From Apostichopus japonicus (lineage: Eukaryota; Echinodermata; Holothuroidea; Aspidochirotida; Stichopodidae): a stretch of DNA of 64,000 nt. The notes under the pieces were generated by a model that saw only the letters and a list, made by a program, of their open reading frames with translations, was not told the origin of the DNA and made no database searches. Shown here piece by piece: positions 35,906-47,794 of the stretch (position 1 is its first letter; every line of letters begins with the position of its first letter). The stretch is from NCBI RefSeq assembly GCF_037975245.1, contig NC_092567.1, positions 7,874,714-7,938,713 on the forward strand, written 5' to 3'. The position numbers and the translations under genes were made by a program.

Positions 35906-36540
35906 TTAACATCTCCCAAATACTACAAACAGCGCCAGCTAGAGCTCCAGTATAATACACTTGGAACTAGTCTCTAATGATTGTGACGTCATCAAATGCT
36001 TATATTCTCAAGACAATGGCATGGTGACTTCGTAAACACTGTAACTTTTACATTCATTGTGAATGGATCTTGTTTAGAGATTAATTTGTAAAATAATATT
36101 AATAACAACACATCCAAGAAATAAGTAAAATTTGAAAGATTACTGTTCAATTTACATTTTGTTTAAGGGATTACTTTATTCGGAATTTCAGTCTTTAAAT
36201 GTTATAGTACAAAAACAAAGTTATGTTTCTTCAACTTTTCTGGTTTGGTAAGATAAATTTCTGGTAAATTCCTTTAATGTTAAATTGATGATGACGTCAA
36301 CCCCTTAGTACAGGCCTAAATATTCATGTCAATTTTGTGATTTAAATATTTGAATAACTCAACAAAATCAAGTTTTGTCATTTCGTTCTTACACCAAAGC
36401 ATGGTTAGATGATTTCCACAACATCTGTCCGTGTAGAATGTGTACTTCAATGTTAACAGGTTATATGAGGCTATAAAGTCTTCTTATTCCATTGTGTTTC
36501 TGTTGTACTTATATGAACTGACATAACTGTCTCCGTATTA

Positions 36541-36698
36541 TATGATATGATATGATATGATATGATATGATATGATATGATATGATATGATATGATATGA
36601 TATGATATGATATGATATGATATGATATGATATGATATGATATGATATGATATGATATGATATGATATGATATGATATGATATGATATGATATGATAT
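36541..36698. repeat. (TATGA)n pentanucleotide array
   Basis: About 31 perfect copies of TATGA in 158 bp. At the right end the array flips to its complement (GATATCATATCATTTTATC), giving a short inverted junction. The open frame on the minus strand (repeated Ile-Ser-Tyr-His) is only this repeat. Confidence 0.97.
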
Positions 36699-36710
36699 CA
36701 TATCATTTTA

Positions 36711-38931
36711 TCATTTTATTTTCAAAAGAAATAGAAAACTAGACTTCCCCGCCCCTCCCATTTTTGATTCCTTGTCTGTGTGTGCTTCTGTGACACTTGC
36801 TTGTTTCCGCGATAACTCAACAACGGAGTGATGTATGTATGTCGTACTTGCTAAATGTAGATGTATTTTAGTAAAGAGGTGTGCCCTATTTGTTAGCGCT
36901 GACTTTACAAATAGTAATGAGGTTATACACTTTTGGACCCGAACTTGTGGGCCCCAATATTTTCGGACCATTTGAGCGCAAAGTTTTATTGGGCCTAATT
37001 TTTGGAAAGGGCCAAAATGTTATATTGCAGTAACTCCACAACCTTCAAGTACATCAGGTTGTATCCAAAATTGGAATGCAGTTGTTGGTTAATATCTGGT
37101 AGATGTGGGCATGAATATTATGATACCGTTTTGGGTGAAGACGTAAAACACTTTAATATTCCACTAATCAAGTATCCATAGCGACCGTTGGACACTTCTT
37201 AATATTGTATCGTCTATATTTACCTTCCGTTGATATTATAGTACTAAATATTAGTTTAGTTTAATTTTGAAATATTACATTTTGCTTTCATTAATTGCTT
37301 CATATACAGTCTTGTCTTGTTACATAATTTTTACTCTTCATTATTTTAATGCGCTTTATAAATGATTCTACCGGTTTCGTTTTAATTCAGACCTTTATTA
37401 TCTTTATACTTAGACATTTTCCTTCGATTTAGAACAATTCTAAGACATATCTAATACTTGCTCTAATTATTGTTATATTTCGTCATTAATTATTAGATTG
37501 CTTTCTACTTCATCCGTTTATTAATTTTACTTTTTTTCAAGATTTAGTTGCTTTATTTCGTTCCTCCTATTTCTATGTTATGAATTAATCTTTGATAATA
37601 CTCACGCGTAATACAGTGAATATTAGAAGAATATTGTTAAATGTTATAATAATAACAATGACAGGCTGTCTATCGTTATACCATTAATTGTGTTATTCAA
37701 AATCAAACTAAAACAATGTCTTAGACATTCATTAATAACAATGACATGATTTGCTTTTCAATACAGTTCTTTATTCCATGATTATGATCTCTAATTATGT
37801 TTCTTTGGAGTCAATAGGAACACGTGACTAACGTATTATAGTAAGATAACATTGCAATACATGATAATGATCATAACGAAGATGGTGTTCTATATATTTA
37901 ACATGAACCTTCAATGCAATGATCGGTTCTCCATACACATTTTTCATCATTTGGTATCGTTAATTTGCTCCTTCTTATTGATGATGTTGATTGATGATTA
38001 ACAAATATTCATGATCACTTCATTGTAATGTAGTTTTTGTCGTATTTGCTTTAACCCAATTGGATGTTATGAAGCCATAAAGTTTACCAATATAACCCAA
38101 GCCCTGTCCCGCAAAACTGAATATATTTACATAACTACAAAAACTGACTAACATATAAATATGGAAAAATCACAGCGTCACGATATCTGTTTATGATATG
38201 AGATATATCCAATGAAATAATTATCCCTTTATTTTGTTATGTTCTTGGTATTTCCGTATTTCTGCATGTAAGTACAAATATACAATTTTTACTACCAAAC
38301 ACACTTGTTCCCTTTGAGGCGATCCTGGTCTCTCATTGTGATACAATGAAAACCTATTCATCTCATGTATCTGTTACTATATCATAAGTTCATATCGTAG
38401 AAACTTATAATGGAATTATTGATATGTATTGATGTTGTAATGTCAATGGAAGCAATAAAAGAAAACTAATATTGTCAACAGTGTTATCTCTGTGTAACAT
38501 GTAGTCTAGGTACTAACTTGTAATTTCAACCTCTTACTCTTTTCCTGTCCTGCGTCAAGGTCACACAGAAGGTTATTGCTATACATTAACTCTCAAAACA
38601 GGTGAGGCTGGTATAATTGCGGTTGAGATTTAGAAATTCTCCTAACAAAAGTGTTGATGTCGCTATGTGTGCCATAAATTTATACTTTCTCTTCAAGTTC
38701 ATCCCAACATTTTCTAGAAACAAGTGCCTTTTGAAAGATTATAAACTTCCAACATATTACCAAATATTCAAAAGTGTATAATAAACTGATCGCAAAGTAC
38801 ATTGTTCAATATGGCATCTGGTGACCATTTTCTGATTTTATAGCGTATTTTGGGCAATATCTGAATCATCTCCAGGCAGGAATTTTAACGGTTTTCCATT
38901 TTCCTTGTTTCTTTTCTTAAAGAAACGAATT
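36711..38931. other. Intergenic, no gene seen
   Basis: AT-rich sequence without a recognisable coding exon. It contains an AATAAA near 38454 that could serve as a distal poly(A) site for the plus-strand gene. Otherwise nothing can be supported. Confidence 0.4.
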
Positions 38932-39243
38932 TCACTCCTCGTCCCCATACGAGGATCTCTCCTTGTCAACATCCACTGTGTTGATCATTGACGCCTCTGC
39001 ACGCATGGGGCCGGGTGGGGGTGGGGGTGGGGAGGGGTGTTCCTTGCGGATTTCCTCCATTGTATTAACCTTAAATCGAGATGAACTTCCCCATTGAATT
39101 TCATTTGGTAAATTAAAGATGAGTAAATAAACTGGTATATCAATGGCACCGTCACCCCTGGCCACTATATTCTTACTGGATTCATTTCTCCCGCACAATG
39201 TCCTTTCCCTTCCCCGTTCGTCCTCAACTGCACTGGATACCAC
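38932..39243 (-). CDS. Unrecognised ORF or exon with a Pro-rich run
   Basis: The minus-strand frame of about 103 codons is richer in charged residues and G+C than its surroundings and ends ...SSYGDEE-stop. It has a hydrophobic VYLLIFNLP segment, a WGSSSRFKVNTMEEI stretch and then a run of prolines. The prolines come from a G-rich tract on the plus strand (39007-39037), which also has quadruplex spacing. Acceptor candidates at its start lack a good polypyrimidine tract. It may be a 3' terminal exon of a minus-strand gene or chance; I recognise no family. Confidence 0.2.
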   Translation of the reverse strand: MVSSAVEDERGRERTLCGRNESSKNIVARGDGAIDIPVYLLIFNLPNEIQWGSSSRFKVNTMEEIRKEHPSPPPPPPGPMRAEASMINTVDVDKERSSYGDEE

Positions 39244-41329
39244 GTATGTCTGTTTCTATGTATTGACAACGTCATAATACTTATCAATATATGTTAACAT
39301 TTTTGGGGGCCTTTGTTAGGTAACACTTTGTCACACCCGTCTGCAGGGTTTTCCTTAAACTGTCCCCTAAAATGAAAACGAAAGTGTAAATTTGCTGAGA
39401 ATGTTCATTATACATCGTTGCCGATATCCGATTCTATTTTATTTTGTAATTTTATGTCGTGGAGTTGAAGTTTTGCTTCATAGACTTGTTTTCAACATAG
39501 ATTCCAATCCTTTCTTGTTTCCACTCTCTTTGACCCAGTTTCTAAAAGTCGTAAACATTGACCAATATTGATGTCTGGCAGTAATATAAATGGCTTATGT
39601 AACCCTCCATAGAGTGATTTTGTGGTCTTGCAGTAAAACAGATATATCGTCTCATTAACACCCCGGTTTATGATATACCGCCAGCTGACAGGTTGTGACA
39701 ATTCATCCTAAGCAAGCGATAGTATCAGATTGATACAAAGTTCAGTGATGGGGTAATGATTGTTCCTTGTTTTAGGTGTTTAATTAGTCAAAGTACTGAT
39801 AATAATCAATAATTTAATATACAAATAAAACAGAACACACATCGAAGTTCAAAATAGGAAATGGAAGTGGGGGGGGGGTGGCTGTAAATCTAATCACACT
39901 AGCATATATGACGCCGTGATCAATTGTTGGTGCATAAGATATGCATCACCCATAGAAATTGAAGTAGGGAGAATAACGTCATGCCACATATACTGAAGCC
40001 ACCCATTTAACTGGTGGAGCTTTGCTTGTACGGCAAGACAGTAACGGAGCGTAATACAAACACTACGTCTTTGAAATAACTAAAGTGATAAAGTTGACAT
40101 TAATCACTCGAAATGGTGATTTCGTCTGCTGCACTTGGGTGCCAAAATCGTGAAAAATGTAGCAGTGGACTGTAGTTTCACAGGTAATTCTTAGGAAGCA
40201 ATAGTAGAAGCAATTACATAGGAATATAATTACTTTACTAGTGTCGTCCAGCTGCTGTATTGTTATTCACTGGACCCTGGATATAGTTAGCCTAGCCCCT
40301 AGACCGGCTGTCCTTTTGAATGCGATATGACTAAAAGCCTAGTGAAAAAAATTATCACCACCTCATTTTACTTAAAAAATGTATACCTTACGATAGATCC
40401 ACATGCTATAATAACATGGGATGACGGTTATGATATCATGGGCGTATCACTAACATTTCAGTACTAGGAAATAGGCTTAGCCTAACTTATGTTTATGTAC
40501 GTAGCCTTGCCCCTTGGTGGGATATGTAATCTTGCATAAACTACTACCCAATTTGTAACATTATTTCTCAGACCTGCATGCACAGACTAATATGGAAGTA
40601 TTACACAAATTAAGTTGCGGAAGGGGGGAGGGTGGGGAGGGTTACATTTTCAAGGGACAACTATGACAATATCTGAGTGGAGCACTAAAATAATGCAAGC
40701 AAGAAAATGTTTGCCATGTGCCTGTTAAATGAAATTACACTTCCAGATATTAAAAGTTGCACAAAACACTCCACTTATTCAAGTCATTAGAGGCGATACA
40801 AAAAATCAGACTTGATTCTTAAGTCAGGAGTATAGTACTTACCAGTCTGGTCGCCATAACAGGTCTCTGTTTTGCAAAGTACACCTACTCTTTCACAAAA
40901 AAACGGGTAAAATCAAATTCAATTTCAAAGTCGAATGCACAATGTATGTATATGCAGACGTACAAATGATCTGGCTTTTTGCAGTATAACGCAAAGCGCC
41001 CTCATTATTTTCAAGACTTCACTACTTAAACACACGGCGATGCAATGACTTACTGATTTTGTTGGCATCCAAATGGACATTATAGTAATGTTTGCCTTGT
41101 TGGAGTCATATTATATCGTTGAAAATTCGTTGAAATACTTGGGGTGTTTTTTTTTCTTCAGTAAAGTGTATTTTTCTTGTAATTGCCTATACATTTGTTT
41201 TAAAAAGTAATGTGAAAAATAAGAACATGTTGTCGGGACGGGTGTTATTTAAAGAGAAAATTCAAAAAAATGATGTCAAATATATAAAATTTTAGAAGAG
41301 AGGGGTAGAGTTGGTGGTATCAGGAGAGA
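39244..41329. other. Intergenic, no gene seen
   Basis: No supported coding exon. A G-run near 39868 and a G-rich tract at about 40620-40640 (GGGGGGAGGGTGGGGAGGG) are the only notable words. Confidence 0.4.
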
Positions 41330-42130
41330 GTTGTAGGGTGAAGTACTTCATTCAGTGACAATTGAAGAAAGAGCCATTGATATGAATAGGTTATTACTTA
41401 AATATGACTACTTGCCTGTTTATATTATACATGTTATTTGTTTTTTTGGGGAGGGGGGTGGGAGGTAAGGGAGGTGTGAAATAGTTACAAAAATTTAGAA
41501 TGTTAAAGAAAATGTTAAATGTTAAAGAAAGAAAATGTATTAAATGGTGGACGGCATTCAGATAGTGTTGTCATTGGTTGGGGTATAGGAAGGTAGTAGG
41601 GAGTTAAGTAGTCACGCGATATCAATTAAAGAAAGTATGATACATTCAGCTGATTATATGAATATGACTGATTATATGAATATGACTACCTGTATATTAA
41701 TTATTATTATGCATATTAATTAATTAGTATATGAATATGACTGATTTTATGAATATGACTACTTGTATATTAATATTACATGTGTAGGGTCTGTGGTAGT
41801 GTGAAATAGACATACAATGTCAAACAACGTAAATATATGATATATGACAAACGTTAACTATTTAATCGTCACAAACTCTCAGTCTAAATTACTAACGATG
41901 ATATAGAGTCAAGCAGTCACGTGATATAAATTAAAGAAAGTATACAACAGATACATTCAGCTGATTAAATAAATATGACTACTTGTCAATATTAGATGTG
42001 TAGGTTCTGTGGTAGTGTGAAATAGACATACAATGTCAACGTAAATGTCTGAAATATGACAACCGTTAAATATCTAATCGTCACAATCTATCAGTCTAAA
42101 CTACTAACGATGATATAGTATCAGTCATAT
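41330..42130. repeat. Diverged direct repeats of about 0.2-0.3 kb
   Basis: Two clear copies, 41611-41910 and 41916-42130, share in order GTCACG(C/T)GATAT, AATTAAAGAAAGTAT, ACATTCAGCTGATTA, AATATGACTAC(C/T)TGT, TCTGTGGTAGTGTGAAATAG, ACATACAATGTCAA, and ACTAACGATGATATAG. Copy 1 has an internal duplication of the GATTATATGAATATGACT block. A weaker third copy (CATTCAG...AATATGACTACTTG) starts near 41350. No ORF is present. Confidence 0.75.
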
Positions 42131-43098
42131 ACATTATGCACGATACGCAGATGTTAATAAGAATATTATACATTTTGTTTTTGTAGTATTTTGCTTTTCT
42201 ATATCCAAATAAATACACAAATTGTTTTACGTCATATTATTATTATTTTTTGTATGAATTAATGGATTGATTTCATCTTTTAAATTCTATTATATAATTA
42301 CAACTATTTATATTTTCGACAAAAAATAGTTATCCCTGATTAATTTTGGAAAAGTTTCTAATCATCATAATCATTTTATTCCCGGCTACGAAGATCTTTT
42401 AATTTGACCCCCCAAAAAAGAAGGAAAAACATTAATCTTTATAATCTAATCCTTTAATGAAGAAATTGTGATGTGATGAACTTGGACAGATGTGCAGTTA
42501 CTGAAATTACGTTAACGGTTATTTTTCAAATGATATAGGTCCCCAGAAAAAAAAAATAAATACACGTTTGGCCACGTATGTAAGTTGGAACGTGCATCTA
42601 ATTATGTTACTGGAATTCACCATTATATGTTAGTATATAGTAGTTTTGTCATTATTATTCAAATCATTTAGGAAAAGAAAAAGACCATAGTCATCGCCTG
42701 GCACAGTGTTTGCAAATACAAAGATTCAGTAAAAATGTTTAGCACTGTGGACGCTGCTTGACTTAAAATATTTCAATATAAGCAGTGTTTTGTTAATTAT
42801 TGGAGAAACAGAGAAATAAAACAAAAGGGTTGTTAGCATCCATTCAATTATCAATAAAAAATGTTAACTCAATCTGACAATAGTAATCCGTAGGCCATGT
42901 TGGAACCAACCGTCAGAGAACAAATGAGTACTGGATACCAGGTTCAATACACCGCCTGCAGGTTTGTAGGTAAAGCTACGCTTCTAAGGCGAGAGGTTCG
43001 AAACCGGTAAAGAAGTTTTTAATTCCACTGTTGGCAACTGCCACCTGTATCGAGCAATACTAGTTGTCACTCTCGGTAAGCACGTCATACCCCCACAA

Positions 43099-43170
43099 CA
43101 GTGGCGTAGCCAGACTTTTCCATCTGGGGGGGGCAAAGGGGGGGGGCGAAGGGTCTGATTGGTGGGGCAG
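43099..43170. mobile_element. Possible solo end of a DNA transposon
   Basis: CAGTGGCGTAGCCAG at 43099 followed by a G-rich tract is the typical start of many non-autonomous hAT-like elements that I recall from animal genomes. No matching CTGGCTACGCCACTG end was found to the right, so it is either a fragment or a much diverged copy. Confidence 0.35.
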
Positions 43171-43603
43171 ACTAAGCTAGTACAAAATACATACCAAACA
43201 GTTTGCATGACAAACTGTGGCAAATCGGGTATTGTGTCAGCAATGTAGGGTACAGATGGTCACTCTAGTTAGCTGACGTTTTATGTTATTTCCACATAGG
43301 TATTATTAACGATAAAACTGATCACTGAAAAAGTCATCGATAATTCTCTTTAAAAATCTGAATAGACTATGCTCTTTCTGTCAGTATTCAAAGATGATCA
43401 GCATGATATCTGACTTGCCTGGGAGTGTAACCCCCCCCCCCCCACAATCAACAAAAGATGTTATCATTCCCCCTGCGGGCCCATCTTTTGCACTTTCTAG
43501 GGCTCACTCAAACAGTCTAGCGAATGTTAATTCGCCTATTCTGATGACTGTCTGCGAACTTATCGACGAATTTTGCGCCCTATTACAGACTCAGCCTCAG
43601 CTA

Positions 43604-44169
43604 AGGTGACCATATTTTCGTGACTGAAATCGGGGACATTTATTGCGTGACTGATATGGGGGAGGGGTTAAAGGGAGGGGCTGTCCCCCTCCCCTTTAAG
43701 AAATTTTCAAGTGCCTAAGGTGCTTAGATGTAAAATGGTGATACTTTGAAGCACTTTTTAAATCAATTTTATTTTCAAAAATGTAGCTTTTATTTAAATG
43801 AAATCCACTTACTTTACGTGGTTCTTTGAATGCTTGTGATTTGCTCATGCTCACACTATAAGTGTCGTTGTGTCGCCGTAGTTGCCATTTATACGGTCGA
43901 AAGAGTGCTAGGCTAGATCGATCTAGCATATTTTTAACAGTGTTTCCACTTTACACTGGCCCACCTGAAATACTGGTTATAAGTTCCGTTCTGCGACTGC
44001 ACACTTGACTAAATTTTGTTTTTACAATTCTTTTACTAATAATGTGGGATATTTTCGAAATTCCTGAACATTTTGACGAATCGGGGACATTTTCGGGGAC
44101 ACTTGTTCATCGGGGACAACACACTGTAATCGGGGACTGTCCCCGAAAATCGGGGACGTCTGGTCACCT
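43604..44169. mobile_element. 566-bp non-autonomous DNA transposon with subterminal CGGGGAC repeats
   Basis: The ends are inverted: AGGTGACCA at 43604 and TGGTCACCT ending at 44169. Just inside each end lie copies of (T)CGGGGAC. One is at about 43632, and at least five are packed between 44088 and 44160, the last two facing each other (GACTGTCCCCGAAAATCGGG). Clusters like this are often transposase binding sites. Reading leftwards from the right end, a minus-strand frame at 43929-43696 contains MSKSQAFKEPRK followed by GTAAGT, which could be the remains of a transposase first exon. No clear target duplication was seen. hAT is the likeliest superfamily, but this is an inference. Confidence 0.65.
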
Positions 44170-45508
44170 CGGGCCTATGAGCTCACTACGGAAACACACA
44201 CGTATATAGACTACTAGGCTGTTATGTGTTGAATGTACCTAACCCAAGAAACACATCGCGATTGGTCGCGTAGGCGTAGCAAAACATGTTGTTAAAAACC
44301 ATGGTAATATGCACATAGGCCCAGCAACATATTTAGTGTACATCCGAGAATGGTAATACTGCTATAATTCACACGGCTTATTATATACGCAGAAAATAAC
44401 GTAATATTTAGTCGATGCAAAATAAAAGTGAATTGGCTGGATTCAAGCGCACAATCTGTTTATGACTACGAATGTAACCTTTATATCGATTGACCTTAAA
44501 TATCCGCCTTTTCTTTGAAATCGCGCTCAGACAGCACTTACGTAGCTAAATTACTTCCTTCTCGAGAGTACGTAAACAATGTGATAAGGCAAGAAGGGAA
44601 GCGTTCAGATTGACCTCAAAATGAAAGTAACTATTAAGTATACAGTTCCATTACGTTTTTCAAATAACATCACGGGTTACACAATGAAATGCTCACTTGC
44701 GTTAGAATAGCGACAAGATGTTAATTTCAGATTTTGCATTTGGATAACTTACCTTAAAATTATGTTTGCTTTATCTGTTAAATTGTTGTCTGTTTAACTA
44801 ATATGATTTTTATATTTAATTTGATATCAAGAGATCTAGACACTTTTGTTATAGAAAATGATCGTCTGCGTTGAAATATAAACCCATCGACGTCATTAGT
44901 TGCAGGCAAACATGATTCCTGAACCGTTGAAAAAAATGTATATCACACTGTGAGTATTAGTCGTAAAGGCAAAGCAAACTTTCAGTACGTTTGGAAACTT
45001 CGACAGCACGTAATTGCAAGACTGGGTTTAAGCGCCCACCTTTAAATGATATATTTAAATGATATATCCTTAAAATGTTTGCACAAATCGTAAATGGTAC
45101 CAAAATTTGAAAATTTCTGAAGCAACGAACCCACAAAATCAACACATTTGCTACAATTGTTGCTAGATCCGGGGATTCTACGACTGTACCAATGAGCTCA
45201 ACTTATTAATGGATGTACGTTTATTAAGTTTTTTGGTTGCTATATTACTTTTATTGTGATAAAAGTCGACTTGTAAGTTACCACCACAGCTATTCCTATC
45301 ACGTGATTTTTAGTAAGACTAGAGGTCAGAAATAACAGCAGACTCCAGGCTACATAATTGTAAATATATTTGGTCGCTTTACTGATGTACACTTGCAACA
45401 AAATATACTTGATCATTATAAAGAGGGACCTAACACAAACATGTTACGAATTCAGTTCGTAGAAAGGCATGGTATCGTTTATTCAGCTTTGTGTAACGTA
45501 ACTACGAA

Positions 45509-45795
45509 CAGGGGCGTCGGAAGCTATTTGGGATTGGTACGGCAGATCAGAGTGTGGCCATCTATCATAATTATCGAGGGACGTTTGGGAGGTCAAAGCA
45601 CGCTTTGATTGCAGGAAATGGCACTTCGCGAGCTTGAAAACAAGACCCCTGCCATGCCAGAGTAGTCACCAATTAGCCTACTTGACGTCATCATTATTTG
45701 CCATGGCATCATTTTTTTGCCATTTTTTTTTCATAGTCCTATTTTTTTTTTGCGCCGTGAATATTGGTCCGGCCGTACCGGCTCCGACGCCCCTG
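45509..45795. mobile_element. 287-bp MITE with 5-bp target duplication
   Basis: Terminal inverted repeats CAGGGGCGTCGGA(A)GC at 45509 and GGCTCCGACGCCCCTG ending at 45795 match over about 15 bases. The flanks are ACGAA (45504-45508) and ACGAA (45796-45800), a 5-bp direct repeat. The interior has second-tier inverted words (GGTACGGC/GCCGTACC) and T-runs, and no real ORF. The CAGGGGCG terminus resembles hAT ends, but those usually make 8-bp duplications, so the superfamily is open. A TGACGTCA word lies inside at 45683. Confidence 0.75.
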
Positions 45796-45800
45796 ACGAA

Positions 45801-47607
45801 TACAGAGAGTTTAGAAGTGTATCATCTTGATATATAATCACTGGTCGACTTAAACTCTTTTCTAAATTCTTAATCCTACTGCATGCTTGTTCAAGTCCAC
45901 GTCTTTGATTGCCTATGTTACAGGTTATAACATTTGCTAAACAGAATGTTAGCTACTCGAATGATTATTCAGAACTGATCTCAAGATGGTCGGGATTGTC
46001 CGGTTTGTATTTTTGAAACTAATAGTGATAATATTGAGAAACCGGATGAATAAAGGTTATTGAATATACTCAGGAAACGATGTGAACATCCCATGTTGTA
46101 GTTTAAAGGTACACGCTATATTGCCTGTATTGTCTGTTAACTTGTAAGTTTATTTATAAATGGAATCTTCTCGAAACAGGTAGCAGGGGTTGTAATATTT
46201 CGATTCTACAGGAAGTAATGAAGACATGTTTTTTCATTCCATACTGTGTGTATGTGGATTACATTGTATCACATCGTAACAGGAATAAGCATGATGAACC
46301 GTTCCGCCATTTTATCATGTCAAATTTTAGAGTCTGGAAAGTTAACGAAATAGGTCCAGGCGAGAAAATCAGAGCAGAGGTAAGATTAATTGACCATCAA
46401 GGAGAATAAATTCCATTTCTAGCCAAATTCTATACAAATAAAATAAATCACAGTATTAGACTCCAGAGCGAGATAACGTTAGTCTCTACCGTAAACGTAG
46501 GTTTGATTCGTATGACCAATTAACTATAATGATGTTAAATGACCGTGACGTAGTTTGTTCCATATAGTGAAATGAATACATGATATACTTACATGTGTTT
46601 TATAACATTTATATTGTGATACAAGCTGAAGCTGATATGAAACTACAATATTGTAAAGTAACTGTATTGTACTATGAATAACACAACATATATTACCTTA
46701 TTAAGTTAGGGTTATACAAGAAAACTACTGCATTGGGCCTTTTGTGCTTGTAATTTATTGCATTGTACATACAACCCGTGACTATGTGACATTGTACTGT
46801 AATTAGAGAAGTAATAAGTATACTTTAATTAAGAGTTGAACGTTAGTGCAGTCGGTTACGTGTTTAGACGCACGTTTAGTGTAACTCGTATAGTGTTATA
46901 GAGGATTATTTTCATCCGATAACCAAACATGTCTCTAGTATCAGACTCAGTATGTACCTGACTTTTTTACTGTCCGTCCTGTATTTGGTATTGTCCCACA
47001 TCTGATGAGGACACTTGTCTTGTTCCTATACCAACATATGCTGGACATGTAAATTTGTATTAAGGTACATACATTTAGAGGCAATAGTACAAGCTGCAGG
47101 GGCACTTCTCCGTACAAAATTACAATGCCCCCCCCCCGAGTCCCACCATTAAAGCATTAAAACACCATGCACCTTCTCTATTGGTGATTAATTGTGTTGC
47201 CCTTCTCTAGAAGACATTGGTGCCCCACCAGTGCCCCCTGAAAAAAAATGGTCCTGACGACATCACTGTTTATGAATCATAGCAACTATGAACTTTCCAT
47301 TAAACAGTGCAGATTTTGGAAATTTCACAAACAAGTTTCGGCTTTGTTATTATACTAGAATCGTTCACATTCATGTTTCGTAACCAATCAGTGTTCAGGT
47401 TTTATCTAGCAAGTCCGAAACAGACATGGTAAATGAATATATTCAACTAGTTCACGACCTTGGTTTTTCCATAAACTAAACGCTTTAATGTCCAATTTCC
47501 TCGTTTATTTGGCAAATTTTAGTGATGTTATTAAGCTTATTTTTATTGTACGTTATTACCAGTTGGTGTTAAATAAGCAGATTTTCAACACAAACTGCAG
47601 TTTTAAG
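45801..47607. other. Intergenic, no gene seen
   Basis: No coding exon could be supported. An ORF at 46218-46409 has no recognisable motif. A C-run lies near 47127. The stretch leads into the repeat-dense part of the window. Confidence 0.4.
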
Positions 47608-47737
<130 letters not shown>

Positions 47738-47794
47738 TGTAAATACTTTGACAGTGTAAATTATGAGTAGACGTGATACCGTGATACACATATA

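Noticed and set aside
36471-36701. Minus-strand frame of repeated Ile-Ser-Tyr-His
   Set aside because: It is the TATGA pentanucleotide array; 5-bp units read as a 15-bp codon cycle without stops.
42960-43010. GGTTCGAAACC, a perfect match to the Pol III B box, suggesting a tRNA or SINE
   Set aside because: The flanks do not form a T-stem beyond two or three pairs, there is no A box at the right distance and no acceptor stem.
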